DNA of 64,000 bases from the NCBI GenBank assembly GCA_963790965.1, contig CAWBQO010000002.1, forward strand, positions 248,001 to 312,000. The letters are read 5' to 3'. The translations under genes and the position numbers were made by a program. This document shows, piece after piece, positions 7,978 through 17,250 of this stretch. The notes beneath the pieces are model-generated. The model was not told the DNA's origin. It did no database searches and saw only the letters and a list, made by a program, of their open reading frames with translations. Origin of the DNA: CAWBQO01 sp963790965 (GTDB taxonomy: Bacteria; Bacteroidota; Rhodothermia; Rhodothermales; DASSAV01). Each line of letters starts with the position of its first letter. Position 1 is the stretch's first letter.

Positions 7978-9567
7978 CTAAAGGTTCACCACCCGGGCGC
8001 TCTTGATTCCCTCAAGCTCAGTAATGCTCTTGCAGACGGACTCCGGCAGGTTTTCGTCGACGTTTACCACCGTCAGCGCCATGGCACCCTTGCCTGTGCG
8101 GCCGAGCGAGAGGGCACCGATGTTAATCTTTGCGGCGGCAAGTACCGCTCCGACAGACGCCAGCATCCCGGGCTGATCGACGTTGTAGTAGAACAGCAAG
8201 TGGCCTTCCGGGCGGACCTCCAGCCGGTAGTCGTCTACGCGAACGAGGCGTAGTTCGTCCGTGTCGAAGATCGTGCCCGCCACTTCGCGCGTTCCGGTAC
8301 TTGTTTTCAGCGCGATCTCGATGAAGTTGGTGTAGTGCCCCCGAGAGCCGGCCCGCTGCTCTTCGATCTTGAGGCCCATTTCCTCGGCCAGATACGGCGC
8401 GTTGATGAGATTGACCGGCTCCGAGCGCCACCGCTCGATGACGCCCTTCACGGCCGCGATACTGAGTAGTTCGGCATAGCGCCGCGGCACGTCTCCCACG
8501 CAGCGGATCTGAATGCGGTCAAGCTGCCCATCGATGAGCTGCCCCGCCACCTGCCCAAGCTTTTCGGCAAGGCGCAGGAACGGCTGCACTTCCCGGTTGG
8601 CCGCCATCTTGATCGCCATGCCGTTCACGGGCGACGTTACCGGCTCGCCATTCAGCGCGTGGACGACCTGTTCCGTCACCTGCACGGCGACCTTCTCCTG
8701 CGCCTCCTCCGTCGAGGCGGCAATGTGCGGCGTCGCGATGACATGCGGATGGCGCAGAACGGCTTCCATGGACGCGGGAGGCGGCTCCTGCGAGTATACG
8801 TCGAGGGCCAGCCCGCCGACCTGCCCGCTTTCCAGTGCTTGCAAAACGGCGTCTTCGTCGATGATGCCGCCGCGCGCGCAGTTGACGAGCCTTACGCCTT
8901 TCTTGCACCGGCCGAGCGTCTCACTGTTGAAAAGACCGCGGGTGGCATCGTTGAGGGGCGTATGTATGGTGATGAAGTCGCTCTCGGAGAAGATGCGGTC
9001 CATCGTCACGAGTTCGACGCCAAGCCGCTCGGCCACGTCGGGGCCGATCACGGGGTCGTACCCGATGACTTTCATGCCGAAGCTCTTCATGCGTTCGGCC
9101 ACGGATCGCCCGATCTTGCCAAGCCCCACGACGCCAAGCGTTTTCTCGTACAACTCCGAGCCGGTGAAGCTTTTCCGGTCCCACTTGCCCTCCGCCAGCG
9201 AAGCGCGCGCCTGCGGTATGTGCCGGGCGAGCGCGAGCAGCATGGCGCAGCTGTGTTCGGCGGTAGAAATCGTGTTGCCGTCGGGCGCATTGATGACGAG
9301 GACGCCCTTGCGCGTTGCGGCCTCTACGTCGACGTTGTCCACCCCGACGCCTGCCCGCCCGATCACGCGCAGGTTCGGAGCCGCGTCGATGAGTTCGGCC
9401 GTGATCGTGGTGCCGCTGCGGATGATCCAGCCTTCGACCTCACCCACGAGCGCCTTCAGCTCATCGGGCGTCTTCTTCACCTGCATCTGCGCATCGATGC
9501 CGTGTTCTTGCAAAAGATCGATGCAAACGGGATCGACCGCGTCGGTTATGATGACTCTCTTTGCCAT
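7978..9567 (-). CDS. serA: D-3-phosphoglycerate dehydrogenase (long form)
   Basis: Oxidises 3-phosphoglycerate to 3-phosphohydroxypyruvate, the first step of serine synthesis. The 529-residue protein has the 2-hydroxyacid dehydrogenase catalytic core with Rossmann motif GLGKIG at 148-153, the SGTTITAELID and GRAGVGVDNVD segments, and the catalytic His in TPHIAAST. It continues into an intervening (ASB-type) domain from about 315-450 and a C-terminal ACT domain ending in ITELEGIKSARVVNL. This is the long type known for serine feedback in some species. I placed the start at the ATG of MAKRVIITDA; the frame runs further upstream but encodes low-quality sequence. Confidence 0.95.
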   Translation of the reverse strand: MAKRVIITDAVDPVCIDLLQEHGIDAQMQVKKTPDELKALVGEVEGWIIRSGTTITAELIDAAPNLRVIGRAGVGVDNVDVEAATRKGVLVINAPDGNTISTAEHSCAMLLALARHIPQARASLAEGKWDRKSFTGSELYEKTLGVVGLGKIGRSVAERMKSFGMKVIGYDPVIGPDVAERLGVELVTMDRIFSESDFITIHTPLNDATRGLFNSETLGRCKKGVRLVNCARGGIIDEDAVLQALESGQVGGLALDVYSQEPPPASMEAVLRHPHVIATPHIAASTEEAQEKVAVQVTEQVVHALNGEPVTSPVNGMAIKMAANREVQPFLRLAEKLGQVAGQLIDGQLDRIQIRCVGDVPRRYAELLSIAAVKGVIERWRSEPVNLINAPYLAEEMGLKIEEQRAGSRGHYTNFIEIALKTSTGTREVAGTIFDTDELRLVRVDDYRLEVRPEGHLLFYYNVDQPGMLASVGAVLAAAKINIGALSLGRTGKGAMALTVVNVDENLPESVCKSITELEGIKSARVVNL

Positions 9568-9722
9568 AATTAAGGAGGGCTTGCGTTTTGCCTGTCGTAG
9601 AGACGGCAAAATACGCATTCGTGTTACACGAGGGACGCCGAACGCACAATACCGCGCGCCGGCAGAACGCCGCCAAACCGCAAGTGCCTGGTCGCCGGGA
9701 GTAGAATGCCTGCCGACTGCCT

Positions 9723-10325
9723 CTACCCGGCCATCGGCAGCATTCCCACCTCGTCGATCCACTTCCAGACGGCGTCGAGGCCGAGCTTGGTCTCGGCAGA
9801 CGTAGGGATCACCGGCACTTCCATGCCCCGGTCGAGCAAAGCCTTTTCGACCTGCGCCTTGCTCTTATTTCTCCCGTTGCCCGAGAGCTTGTCCGACTTC
9901 GTGAGCAGGATCACGTAGGGCACCGGCGCTCCCTTCATCATCGCAACCACTTCCTGGTCAAGCCCCGTCAGCCCGTGGCGGCTGTCAACGAGGTGAAAGA
10001 CGACCCGAAGCGGCGCGCGTTCGTTGAGGTAGCGCATGATCAGCACCGCCCACCGGTCACGCTCCGCCTGGGAAACCTTGGCGTAACCGAATCCCGGCAG
10101 GTCGACGAGGTACACCACGTCGTTCACGACGTAGAAGTTGAATTCGCGCGTTTTGCCGGGATTACCGCTCGTGAGGGCAAGCGACTTGCGCCCCACGAGC
10201 ATATTGATGAGCGAACTCTTGCCGACGTTCGATCGCCCGATGAACGCCACTTCCGGCATCCCGTCGTTCGGCATTCCCGCCCACCCGGCGGCGCCCTTTA
10301 AGAAACGCGCTTCTCTAACAAGCAT
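9723..10325 (-). CDS. engB: Ribosome biogenesis GTP-binding protein EngB/YsxC
   Basis: An essential-type GTPase for late assembly of the large ribosomal subunit. The 200-residue protein shows the G1 P-loop GRSNVGKS (30-37), the G2 region with TSGNPGKTRE, G3 DLPGFGYA, and G4 TKSDKL. Size and order match EngB (about 195-210 residues). It lies 24 bp downstream of sucD on the same strand and 155 bp upstream of serA, so these genes may share a transcript. Confidence 0.95.
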   Translation of the reverse strand: MLVREARFLKGAAGWAGMPNDGMPEVAFIGRSNVGKSSLINMLVGRKSLALTSGNPGKTREFNFYVVNDVVYLVDLPGFGYAKVSQAERDRWAVLIMRYLNERAPLRVVFHLVDSRHGLTGLDQEVVAMMKGAPVPYVILLTKSDKLSGNGRNKSKAQVEKALLDRGMEVPVIPTSAETKLGLDAVWKWIDEVGMLPMAG

Positions 10326-10349
10326 CGGGTTCGGGTGATCGCGGTTCGG

Positions 10350-11228
10350 CTACGAGCTTTGGCCTGCGAGGTGCTCCTTAACGGCTTGCCCGATCTCGGC
10401 CGGATTCTCGACGATGACCGCCCCGGCCTTGCGCAGCACGGCGAACTTCTCCTCGGCCGTTCCCTTGCCCCCCGAGACGATAGCACCGGCATGGCCCATG
10501 CGGCGTCCGGGCGGCGCGGTCTTTCCGGCGATAAAGGCGAAGACGGGCTTGCTCATCCCCGAGATCACGGCGGCGGCCTCCTCCTCGGCGGACCCGCCGA
10601 TCTCGCCAATCAGCACGACCGCTTCCGTTTCGCCGTCGGCTTCGAAAAGCTCCAGCACATCCGTAAAGCGCATTCCGATGACCGGATCCCCACCGATCCC
10701 GACGGCAGTGCTCTGCCCGAGGCCCTGCCGCGTAAGCTGATCGACACTCTCGTAGGTGAGGGTGCCCGACCGGGAGATGATTCCTACCGGCCCTTCGCTG
10801 AAGATCATCGCAGGCATGATGCCGACCTTTGCCTGGCCCGGCGTGATCACGCCCGGACAGTTGGGTCCGACAAGATGGACGCCTTTCTTCTTGACGTAAT
10901 GGTAGACCGGGATCATGTCCGCTGTAGGAATCCCTTCCGTAATGCAGACGACGACCCGGATGCCCGCGTCGGCCGCTTCCAGAATCGCGTCGGCGGCGAA
11001 GGCCGGGGGGACGAAGATGACGGAGGTGTTCGCCCCTTCGCGCGCAACCGCGTCGGCGACGGTGTTGAAAACAGGCCGGTCCAGGTGGCGCTGCCCGCCC
11101 TTGCCGGGTGTTACGCCGCCGACGATGTGGGTGCCGTAAGCGATCATTTGCTCGGCGTGGAAGCTGCCTTCCTTTCCTGTGTAGCCCTGCACGACGACGC
11201 GCGAGTGCCTGTCAACCAGAATGCTCAT
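10350..11228 (-). CDS. sucD: Succinate-CoA ligase (ADP-forming) subunit alpha
   Basis: Alpha subunit of the TCA-cycle enzyme interconverting succinyl-CoA and succinate with substrate-level phosphorylation. The 292-residue protein has the CoA-binding Rossmann domain at the N-terminus (VVVQGYTGKEGSFHAEQM), the GPNCPGVITP segment, and the phosphohistidine H246 in GRRMGHAGAI. H246 matches the family active-site position. I chose the ATG of MSILVDR, which has an AAAGGA-like sequence just upstream. The beta subunit gene sucC is not adjacent, unlike in many bacteria. Confidence 0.95.
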   Translation of the reverse strand: MSILVDRHSRVVVQGYTGKEGSFHAEQMIAYGTHIVGGVTPGKGGQRHLDRPVFNTVADAVAREGANTSVIFVPPAFAADAILEAADAGIRVVVCITEGIPTADMIPVYHYVKKKGVHLVGPNCPGVITPGQAKVGIMPAMIFSEGPVGIISRSGTLTYESVDQLTRQGLGQSTAVGIGGDPVIGMRFTDVLELFEADGETEAVVLIGEIGGSAEEEAAAVISGMSKPVFAFIAGKTAPPGRRMGHAGAIVSGGKGTAEEKFAVLRKAGAVIVENPAEIGQAVKEHLAGQSS

Positions 11229-11360
11229 TCCTTTTATGGAGGTTCGTTCGCTCGATGGGCGGCGCACGCTCGGCCACCCGGTAAGGGGAAGATAAGCACC
11301 TTCCGCCGGCATGACGCGCCCGAATCGACCTAAAGAAGGAAAGATCGCCGGCCTGTGCCG

Positions 11361-12842
11361 CTACGCTGCCGCAACCGGCTCGAAAGAGAGGGCGCTGCCG
11401 ACTTGCAGCAGCCGCGCTTCGTCGAAGTGCCGGCCAAGAAGCTGCACGCCAACGGGGAGTCCGGAAGGATGCTTTGCCGCCGGTACGACGACGGCCGGGA
11501 CGCCCGCCAGGTTGGCGTTGACGGTATAAACGTCCGCAAGGTACATCTCCAACGGGTCCTCGGACTTGCTTCTGAGCGGGAAGGGCGGCGTCGGCGTTGC
11601 GGGCGTCAGGAGAACGTCCACCTCCCCGAACGCCCTGTCGAAGTCGTGCCGAATGAGCGTCCGCACCCGCTGCGCCTTCCCGTAATAGGCGTCGTAGTAG
11701 CCCGAGGACAGCACGTACGTGCCGAGCATGATGCGCCGCTTGACCTCTTCGCCAAAGCCTTCCGTTCGAGAGGCGGCATAAAGCCGGTTCAGCGGAGAAA
11801 CGAGCGTGCCGTTCGGACCTTCCGCACCGGCGGCGTCCTGCGGCGACGGTTCCGCCCGGTGCCCATACCGCACGCCGTCGTAGCGGGCCAGGTTGCTCGA
11901 CGCTTCCGCCGTTGCAAGGACGTAGTAGGCGGCCGTGCCGTACTCGGTGTGAGGAAGCGACACCTCGCGAACCGCGGCCCCGAGCGACTTCAGCCGTTCC
12001 ACGGACTCCTCGAGCGCCGCGCGGATGCCGGCATCCAGACCTTCCGCGAAGTATTCTTTCGGCAGCCCCACGCGCACGCCGTTCAGTGGCACCTCGAGAG
12101 CGGAGCGGAACGAGGGGACCGGCACCGGGGCGCTGGTCGAGTCCGAGGGATCCACGCCTGCCATCGTTTCCAGAAGCAGCGCCGCGTCCTCGGGCGACTG
12201 CGCAAGCAGGCCGACGCAGTCGAAGGAGGATGCGTAAGCGACCAGCCCGTAGCGGCTCACCCTTCCGTACGTCGGCTTCAGGCCAACGATGCCGCAGAAT
12301 GCAGCGGGCTGGCGAATGGACCCGCCCGTGTCCGAGCCGAGCGCCGCAAAACACATTCCCGCGGCCACGGCAGCCGCCGACCCGCCGGATGAACCGCCCG
12401 GCACCCGCGTTTCGTCCAGCGGATTGCGAACCGGCCCGAAGTGCGAGTTCTCGTTCGAGGAGCCCATGCCGAACTCGTCGCAGTTCGTCTTGCCGATGAA
12501 GATGGCACCGGCATCCCGCAGCCGTTCGATCACGGTGGCGTCAAAGGCGGACGAAAAACTTTCAAGCATCCGCGAGCCGCAGGTGACGGGGCGATTGCGA
12601 ATGCAGATGTTGTCCTTGACGGCGAGCACCATCCCTGCGAGCGGCCATTCGGCGAGACGGTTCCGCTGCGCGTCTATAAAACGCGCGCGCTCGAGCGCTC
12701 CTTCCTCATCGACCTGGATGAAGGCATTCAGGCGCGGGTTATCGCGCTCGATGGTCTCCAAAAAAGATGAGACCAGGCTTTCGCAGCTGGTCTCATCGCG
12801 CTCCAGTGCCGTGCGGGCCTGGGCAAAAGAACGGTAAAGCAT
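11361..12842 (-). CDS. gatA: Aspartyl/glutamyl-tRNA amidotransferase subunit A
   Basis: Amidase subunit of GatCAB, which releases ammonia from glutamine to amidate misacylated Glu-tRNA-Gln (and often Asp-tRNA-Asn). The 493-residue protein carries the amidase signature with triad K76 (AVKDNI), cis-Ser S151 in PGGSSGGS and nucleophile S175 in SDTGGSIRQPA. Length is normal. gatB and gatC are not in the window. It starts 11 bp after the tatA stop codon on the same strand, so a tatA-gatA transcript is likely. Confidence 0.95.
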   Translation of the reverse strand: MLYRSFAQARTALERDETSCESLVSSFLETIERDNPRLNAFIQVDEEGALERARFIDAQRNRLAEWPLAGMVLAVKDNICIRNRPVTCGSRMLESFSSAFDATVIERLRDAGAIFIGKTNCDEFGMGSSNENSHFGPVRNPLDETRVPGGSSGGSAAAVAAGMCFAALGSDTGGSIRQPAAFCGIVGLKPTYGRVSRYGLVAYASSFDCVGLLAQSPEDAALLLETMAGVDPSDSTSAPVPVPSFRSALEVPLNGVRVGLPKEYFAEGLDAGIRAALEESVERLKSLGAAVREVSLPHTEYGTAAYYVLATAEASSNLARYDGVRYGHRAEPSPQDAAGAEGPNGTLVSPLNRLYAASRTEGFGEEVKRRIMLGTYVLSSGYYDAYYGKAQRVRTLIRHDFDRAFGEVDVLLTPATPTPPFPLRSKSEDPLEMYLADVYTVNANLAGVPAVVVPAAKHPSGLPVGVQLLGRHFDEARLLQVGSALSFEPVAAA

Positions 12843-12853
12843 TCGGAGATCTG

Positions 12854-13162
12854 TCAGTCGATCCGCTCGGGAGCCGGGCTTTCGGCAGCGGGTGCAGGGG
12901 CGGGCGCGGGGGCGGCAACCGGAGGAGCAGCGGGGGTCTGGCTGTAGGGTGCCGAATACGGCGTCGCGGCGTGCTGCGGCGGCTGAACGCGGGGCGGCGC
13001 GTCGTCGATGGTAAGCTCGCGCTTGATGTCCGTCGTGGCGTCTTTGAACTCCCTGATTCCCTTTCCGAGGCCGCGCGCGATTTCCGGAATCCGCTTGGCT
13101 CCAAAGACGAGCAAAATAACCAGGAAGATCAGAAGGATCTCCGGCATACCAATGCTACCCAT
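12854..13162 (-). CDS. tatA: Twin-arginine translocase subunit TatA/TatE
   Basis: Pore-forming small subunit of the Tat system that exports folded proteins. The 102-residue protein has a single N-terminal transmembrane helix (about 6-21, PEILLIFLVILLVFG), the FGAKRIPE hinge and an amphipathic helix (ARGLGKGIREFKDA). After that comes a long Ala/Pro-rich tail, longer than in E. coli TatA. TatB versus TatA cannot be excluded, but the FG hinge and short acidic-poor N-terminus favour TatA. It is followed closely by gatA. tatC is not nearby. Confidence 0.92.
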   Translation of the reverse strand: MGSIGMPEILLIFLVILLVFGAKRIPEIARGLGKGIREFKDATTDIKRELTIDDAPPRVQPPQHAATPYSAPYSQTPAAPPVAAPAPAPAPAAESPAPERID

Positions 13163-13388
13163 TCACATCACCGTTAGACTAAAGTTTGCCACACGCCCAC
13201 CCGAACGACCCCGGGTTCAAGCACGCATTAAAGATAATCGGTGCCGGATTCACTCGCAAATCCAGGCATTAACCGCATAAATAACTGTTTATGCAGCTCT
13301 TCCGTTGCTACCTCGCTTATGGGCACGGGTTCCATGCGGCGGATGCTCAAAGTTAATGCAGAGCCGCGTCGCTGCGAAGCCTCGTCTC

Positions 13389-15455
13389 TCAAAAATTCCA
13401 CAAAACGCCCAGCGTCACGTTCGGCGTCACGGTGCGCGCGCCCCGCCTCGCCGAATCGCGAATGCTCTCCGCGGACTCCGCCGGAAGCGTGCCGTAAAGC
13501 CTGTAGCGTACGTGTTGTATGTTCAGCCAGCCGTCGACGTGCAGCGTCGATCCGCGGCCTACCGGATACCGGATGGTGGTTATGGGGCCGCCCTGCACGA
13601 TGGATTTGCGACCGGAGCGCGTGATGCTGCCCACAAGCGGATCGCCGCCGAGCAGGATGGGGTTACCGCCTTCATCGTACCGGTTGAAGCGGACGGTCAG
13701 GGCGCGGTCATAGTCGGACCGGATGTAAAACCTGTAGCCCAGTTCGGCCACCACGCGCCGGCCTGCGCGCAGCCGAACGGAGCCGTAGTAGGTGCGAAGG
13801 GTGTCGTATGGGATCTCGGCAAAGCGGCTCCAGATGAGCCTTCCGAGATGAAGATCGCTTCTGCCGCCGTTGGCGAGGAGCCGCAATCCGGTGCCGAGGC
13901 GCTGATCCAGATCCCCTTCAAGTCGGAACTCGCGGGCAGACTGATCGCGCGGCGGCCCCTGTTCCACCGCGAAGTCCGCTACGGTGTACGTGGCGCGCAC
14001 TTCGCCGCCGAGCCGCACGTTCGTAGCGGCCGAAGGCGTCCACCGGGCCGACGGGCGAAAGCGAAGGCTGCGCTGCACGTTGTTCTCTCCGGAGCGCTCT
14101 GCCTTCAAAAAGACGGTGTGATAGTACGTCGCAAGCACGCCGAGATCGGCCTGAAGGTACCGGCTGAGCCGAAGCGACCAGCCTGCATCGCCGGAAGCGA
14201 ACCGTTCGTCCCGGTCGTCCGGATTGTTGTCCGGCGTGTCATGCCGAATGATGCTCGTGAAGCCGTTGAAGTACGCCGTTGACGGGCCGAACCGGCGGCG
14301 GAGCATCAGGCCGAGGCCGAGGAGACCCTGATCGAAGTCTGCCTGTTGCAGCAGGTTACTTTTCTGAGCGGCCTGCACCGGCGGCAGGGTCTCCCGGTTG
14401 GCGAGGAGGCGGGATTCAGACTCGCCCTCCGAGCGGAGCGTGAGAACGGCTTCAGTCGCTTCGTTTGCCCAGCGGAGGCCGACGTCCAGCCCGAGTGCCT
14501 GCCGTCCGAAGTCGGTGTCGAAAAAGAGCGTCTCCTCGGGTGCCCGGAAGGTGCGCACCCGGCGCGAAACGGCCGCGGCGTCGACGGACCCCGTCAGGCT
14601 GAAGTTGCCCGGCAGCGGCGATTCGAGGCGAACGGCCGCTCTCGCGGTGTCGCTGAAAGTCGCTTCTACCGTTTCGGAGAAACGGTCCGCCTGGTCACCC
14701 CGGTTGAGGAAAGAGACGGCCTGATAGGAGTCTCGCCGGAGCGAAGTCAGCGCGGCTTCGGCCGAGAGGCGCGTGCCGCCGAAGGACCGCTGCGCCACGC
14801 CGTTGAGGCGAAAGCGTCCGGCACGCCTCGGATTTATAACTTGCCAGTCGCCTTCGGCGGCGAGACGTACGCGCGTATCCGCAGTAGCGGCAGGCGCAAA
14901 GAGCATCTGAATGCCATAGGCCGGCCCGGCGTCGAGGCGCACCGGGTCCACGTCGTCGGCGATGGGCGCGCCGGGCCGCTGGTTCCACGCAAACCCGGCG
15001 GACGGCTCGATCCAGAGCGCCGGTGAAGCAGCGTAACGAAGGGCGCTCTGCACCGTCTGGTCCAACACCCTGCCCTGACTAAACCAGTCGGATGAACCAA
15101 AGACGCGCCCTTCGAGGACACGCCCAAGCGGGCGCGCGACTTGCCACCGGAGCGCGTTTTCGTCGCGGATACTCAGCCGGTCGTTGAAGAGGATGAAAGC
15201 GTCCGAAGTGAAGCGGTTGGACGCCTGCACGTTCCACTTCCCAAAGCGCTCCGCTATGTCTCCTGAGAAGAGCCAGTGATACCGGTTTACGTCCCGTTCG
15301 AATCCGCTCTGAATGCGCCTCAGGGGCTGCCCGGCGGCCGCAGGCGGAAGGATAAACGCGCACGCCATCCCCTGCGCGATCAGCGCGAGGACGGCAAAGC
15401 AAGACGTCCACCCCGACCGGTCGGCAAAAAAACGGAGCGACCGGAGCGTCCTCAT
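13389..15455 (-). CDS. Putative outer-membrane beta-barrel protein, unknown family
   Basis: About 688 residues. A basic N-terminus and hydrophobic segment (SCFAVLALIAQGMACAFILP) look like a signal peptide. The body is alternating polar/hydrophobic strands rich in Arg, Tyr and Trp with a repeated RxG.V.A pattern. It ends in NVTLGVLWNF, a C-terminal Phe typical of outer-membrane barrels. I recognise no substrate motif or plug. The ATG at 15455 overlaps the stop of the upstream HIT gene (ATGA); an in-frame ATG four codons earlier exists. The gene coupling to a HIT hydrolase is unexpected for an outer-membrane protein. Confidence 0.7.
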   Translation of the reverse strand: MRTLRSLRFFADRSGWTSCFAVLALIAQGMACAFILPPAAAGQPLRRIQSGFERDVNRYHWLFSGDIAERFGKWNVQASNRFTSDAFILFNDRLSIRDENALRWQVARPLGRVLEGRVFGSSDWFSQGRVLDQTVQSALRYAASPALWIEPSAGFAWNQRPGAPIADDVDPVRLDAGPAYGIQMLFAPAATADTRVRLAAEGDWQVINPRRAGRFRLNGVAQRSFGGTRLSAEAALTSLRRDSYQAVSFLNRGDQADRFSETVEATFSDTARAAVRLESPLPGNFSLTGSVDAAAVSRRVRTFRAPEETLFFDTDFGRQALGLDVGLRWANEATEAVLTLRSEGESESRLLANRETLPPVQAAQKSNLLQQADFDQGLLGLGLMLRRRFGPSTAYFNGFTSIIRHDTPDNNPDDRDERFASGDAGWSLRLSRYLQADLGVLATYYHTVFLKAERSGENNVQRSLRFRPSARWTPSAATNVRLGGEVRATYTVADFAVEQGPPRDQSAREFRLEGDLDQRLGTGLRLLANGGRSDLHLGRLIWSRFAEIPYDTLRTYYGSVRLRAGRRVVAELGYRFYIRSDYDRALTVRFNRYDEGGNPILLGGDPLVGSITRSGRKSIVQGGPITTIRYPVGRGSTLHVDGWLNIQHVRYRLYGTLPAESAESIRDSARRGARTVTPNVTLGVLWNF

Positions 15456-15796
15456 CCGGGCGGCCACTGAAGCGCGCGCCCGCCAAGTAGGTGCAGGTGC
15501 AGATGGTCCACCGACTGGCCTGCATCCTTGCCGCTGTTGAAGACCGTTCGGTAGCCTCCCTCAAGCCCTTCCTCGCGGGCAAGCCTCGCCGCAACGACGA
15601 GCAGGTGCCCGACGAGCGGGGCGTCGGTCTCCTCCACTTCCGTCAGCCCGGCAATGGGTTTCCTTGGAATGATCAGCAGGTGCGTGGGCGCTTGCGGATG
15701 GATGTCTCGGATGGCGAAGCACTGCGCATCCTCATAGACAATCTCTGCCGGAATCCGGCGTTCGGCAATCTTCTGGAACAGCGTCAGTTCAGCCAT
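15452..15796 (-). CDS. HIT family (HINT-type) nucleotide-binding protein
   Basis: A 114-residue histidine-triad protein. The HxHxH triad lies at residues 98, 100 and 102 in SVDHLHLHLLGG. Other HINT landmarks are the N-terminal LFQKIAERRIPAEIVYED, PTHLLIIPRKPI, and the GYRTVFNSGKDAGQSV segment. Such enzymes hydrolyse AMP-lysine or phosphoramidate and acyl-adenylate substrates. I chose the ATG of MAELTLF; sequence upstream in frame is not protein-like. It is divergent from the pterin synthase gene, with a 214-bp spacer, and its stop overlaps the start of the beta-barrel gene. Confidence 0.92.
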   Translation of the reverse strand: MAELTLFQKIAERRIPAEIVYEDAQCFAIRDIHPQAPTHLLIIPRKPIAGLTEVEETDAPLVGHLLVVAARLAREEGLEGGYRTVFNSGKDAGQSVDHLHLHLLGGRALQWPPG

Positions 15797-16010
15797 GGAA
15801 GTGGGGGGTTGAACAGGAGAACGTGGTGCGCTAAATATAGCGTCTACAAAGGAGGTTCGGAACGACTTCGGGGCAGATCTCGCACGATTCCGCTCCCGAA
15901 GGGCTGTGAGGCTCTTGAGCGGAACGCACCTCCCGCGATCTCGTAAAGCCCTTCGCGCCCACAACGCCCCCGTCGCACTTCGCGCCCGATCCACCCGCCG
16001 CTGCCGCTCC

Positions 16011-16424
16011 ATGCCGACTGTTTACGTCGTTCGCACAACCCACTTCAATGCGGCCCATCGCCTGCATAACCCGGGGAAGTCGGACGAATGGAACCGGGCC
16101 ACGTTTGGCAAATGCAACAGCCCGAACTGGCACGGTCATAACTACCGTTTGGAAGTAACCGTGGCGGGCACGCCTGATCCGGAGACCGGCTACGTCATTG
16201 ATCTCGGGGTGCTGAACCGCGTCGTAGACGAGCGGATCGTGTCCGTTTGCGATCACGCCAATCTCAACCTTGACGTGGACTTTCTTCACGGCACGTTGCC
16301 CTCGTCCGAAAACCTCGTCGTGGCCTTTTGGAAGCGCCTTGTGGACAAGCTCCCCGTCGGGCGGCTCCACCGCATTCGGCTGTTTGAGACGGAGAACAAC
16401 ATGGTCGAGTATTTCGGCGAGTAG
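16011..16424 (+). CDS. 6-pyruvoyl-tetrahydropterin synthase / QueD family protein (COG0720)
   Basis: A 137-residue T-fold enzyme acting on 7,8-dihydroneopterin triphosphate. Zinc ligands are H16, H41 and H43. The catalytic Cys is C35, with D81/H82 and substrate-anchoring E126. Spacing between these residues equals that of mammalian PTPS (C42, H48/H50, D88/H89, E133). The Cys-to-HGH spacing is C-x5-HGH, the PTPS-II pattern of biopterin makers, whereas queuosine QueD enzymes usually show C-x3-HGH. folE follows 57 bp downstream. I therefore lean towards a PTPS role. The family is promiscuous, and queF elsewhere in the window keeps a QueD role possible. Confidence 0.88.
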   Translation: MPTVYVVRTTHFNAAHRLHNPGKSDEWNRATFGKCNSPNWHGHNYRLEVTVAGTPDPETGYVIDLGVLNRVVDERIVSVCDHANLNLDVDFLHGTLPSSENLVVAFWKRLVDKLPVGRLHRIRLFETENNMVEYFGE

Positions 16425-16481
16425 CTTTTCTGCGTACTCTCATTGCATTCCACGCGAGTGCATTTCAACTGAACGCATGCC

Positions 16482-17168
16482 ATGCCTGAGAATCAAGTTA
16501 AAACCGACAACCGCATTCACAAGGGAGACGGCATAGACGGTGCCCGCGCGGAGGACGTCGACTTCAAGGTACCCGTCCTTTACCAACGCGGCGACCTCTA
16601 CAGCGATGACGTCACGAAGGATTTGTCCGGCCACGTGACGGCGATGCTGCGCACGCTCGGCGAAGATCCTGATCGCGAGGGGCTGGCCATGACGCCGGAC
16701 CGGGTAGCGAAGGCTTACCAGTTCCTCCTGCACGGCTACGGAATGGATTACCGCGCCATTCTCGAGTCTGCCGTTTTTGACGAGAGTTACAGCGAGATGA
16801 TTGTCGTGAAGGACATCGAAATGTACTCGCTATGCGAACATCACATGTTGCCCTTCTTCGGGAAAGCGCATGTTGCCTATATACCGGATGGCAAGATCGT
16901 CGGACTGAGCAAGATTCCCCGCGTCGTAGACGTTTTTGCGCGCCGACTGCAGGTTCAGGAGCGGCTGACGATCCAGATCCGCGATGCCATTCAGGAAGTG
17001 CTTGCCCCGCAGGGAGTCGCGGTCGTCGTGGAGGCGCAGCACCTTTGCATGATGATGCGCGGTGCAGAAAAGCAAAACTCCGTCACCACGACGAGCGCGA
17101 TGAGCGGCGCGTTCATGAGCGCCACCACGCGCGCCGAGTTCATGCGCCTCATTCAGAGCAAGCCTTAA
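16482..17168 (+). CDS. folE: GTP cyclohydrolase I
   Basis: Converts GTP to 7,8-dihydroneopterin triphosphate, the entry to folate, biopterin and queuosine pathways. The 228-residue protein has zinc ligands C118 and H121 in SLCEHHMLPF and C189 in QHLCMMMRG, with the same 71-residue Cys-Cys spacing as E. coli FolE. The GLSKIPRVVDVFARRLQVQERLT block and C-terminal TRAEFMRLI are typical. The first 40 residues are a charged extension. It lies 57 bp after the PTPS-like gene, so one transcript is likely. A 936-bp repeat region follows. Confidence 0.96.
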   Translation: MPENQVKTDNRIHKGDGIDGARAEDVDFKVPVLYQRGDLYSDDVTKDLSGHVTAMLRTLGEDPDREGLAMTPDRVAKAYQFLLHGYGMDYRAILESAVFDESYSEMIVVKDIEMYSLCEHHMLPFFGKAHVAYIPDGKIVGLSKIPRVVDVFARRLQVQERLTIQIRDAIQEVLAPQGVAVVVEAQHLCMMMRGAEKQNSVTTTSAMSGAFMSATTRAEFMRLIQSKP

Positions 17169-17250
17169 GAGCCTGTTGATTTCATCGTTTGAGCTTTGAC
17201 AACAGGTACGTGTTCGCCATACGTCGACAGCCTATTAGCAGACTGGAAAG

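Noticed and set aside
8513..9805. A 430-codon open frame on the plus strand over serA
   Set aside because: Ser/Cys/Arg-rich product without motifs; serA on the other strand is certain.
13275..13294. AT-rich inverted repeat GCATAAA/TTTATGC between the beta-barrel gene and tatA
   Set aside because: Only 7 bp with no T-tract; too weak to call a terminator or operator.
16440..16733. A 97-codon minus-strand frame across the folE start
   Set aside because: Antisense shadow of folE without independent support.
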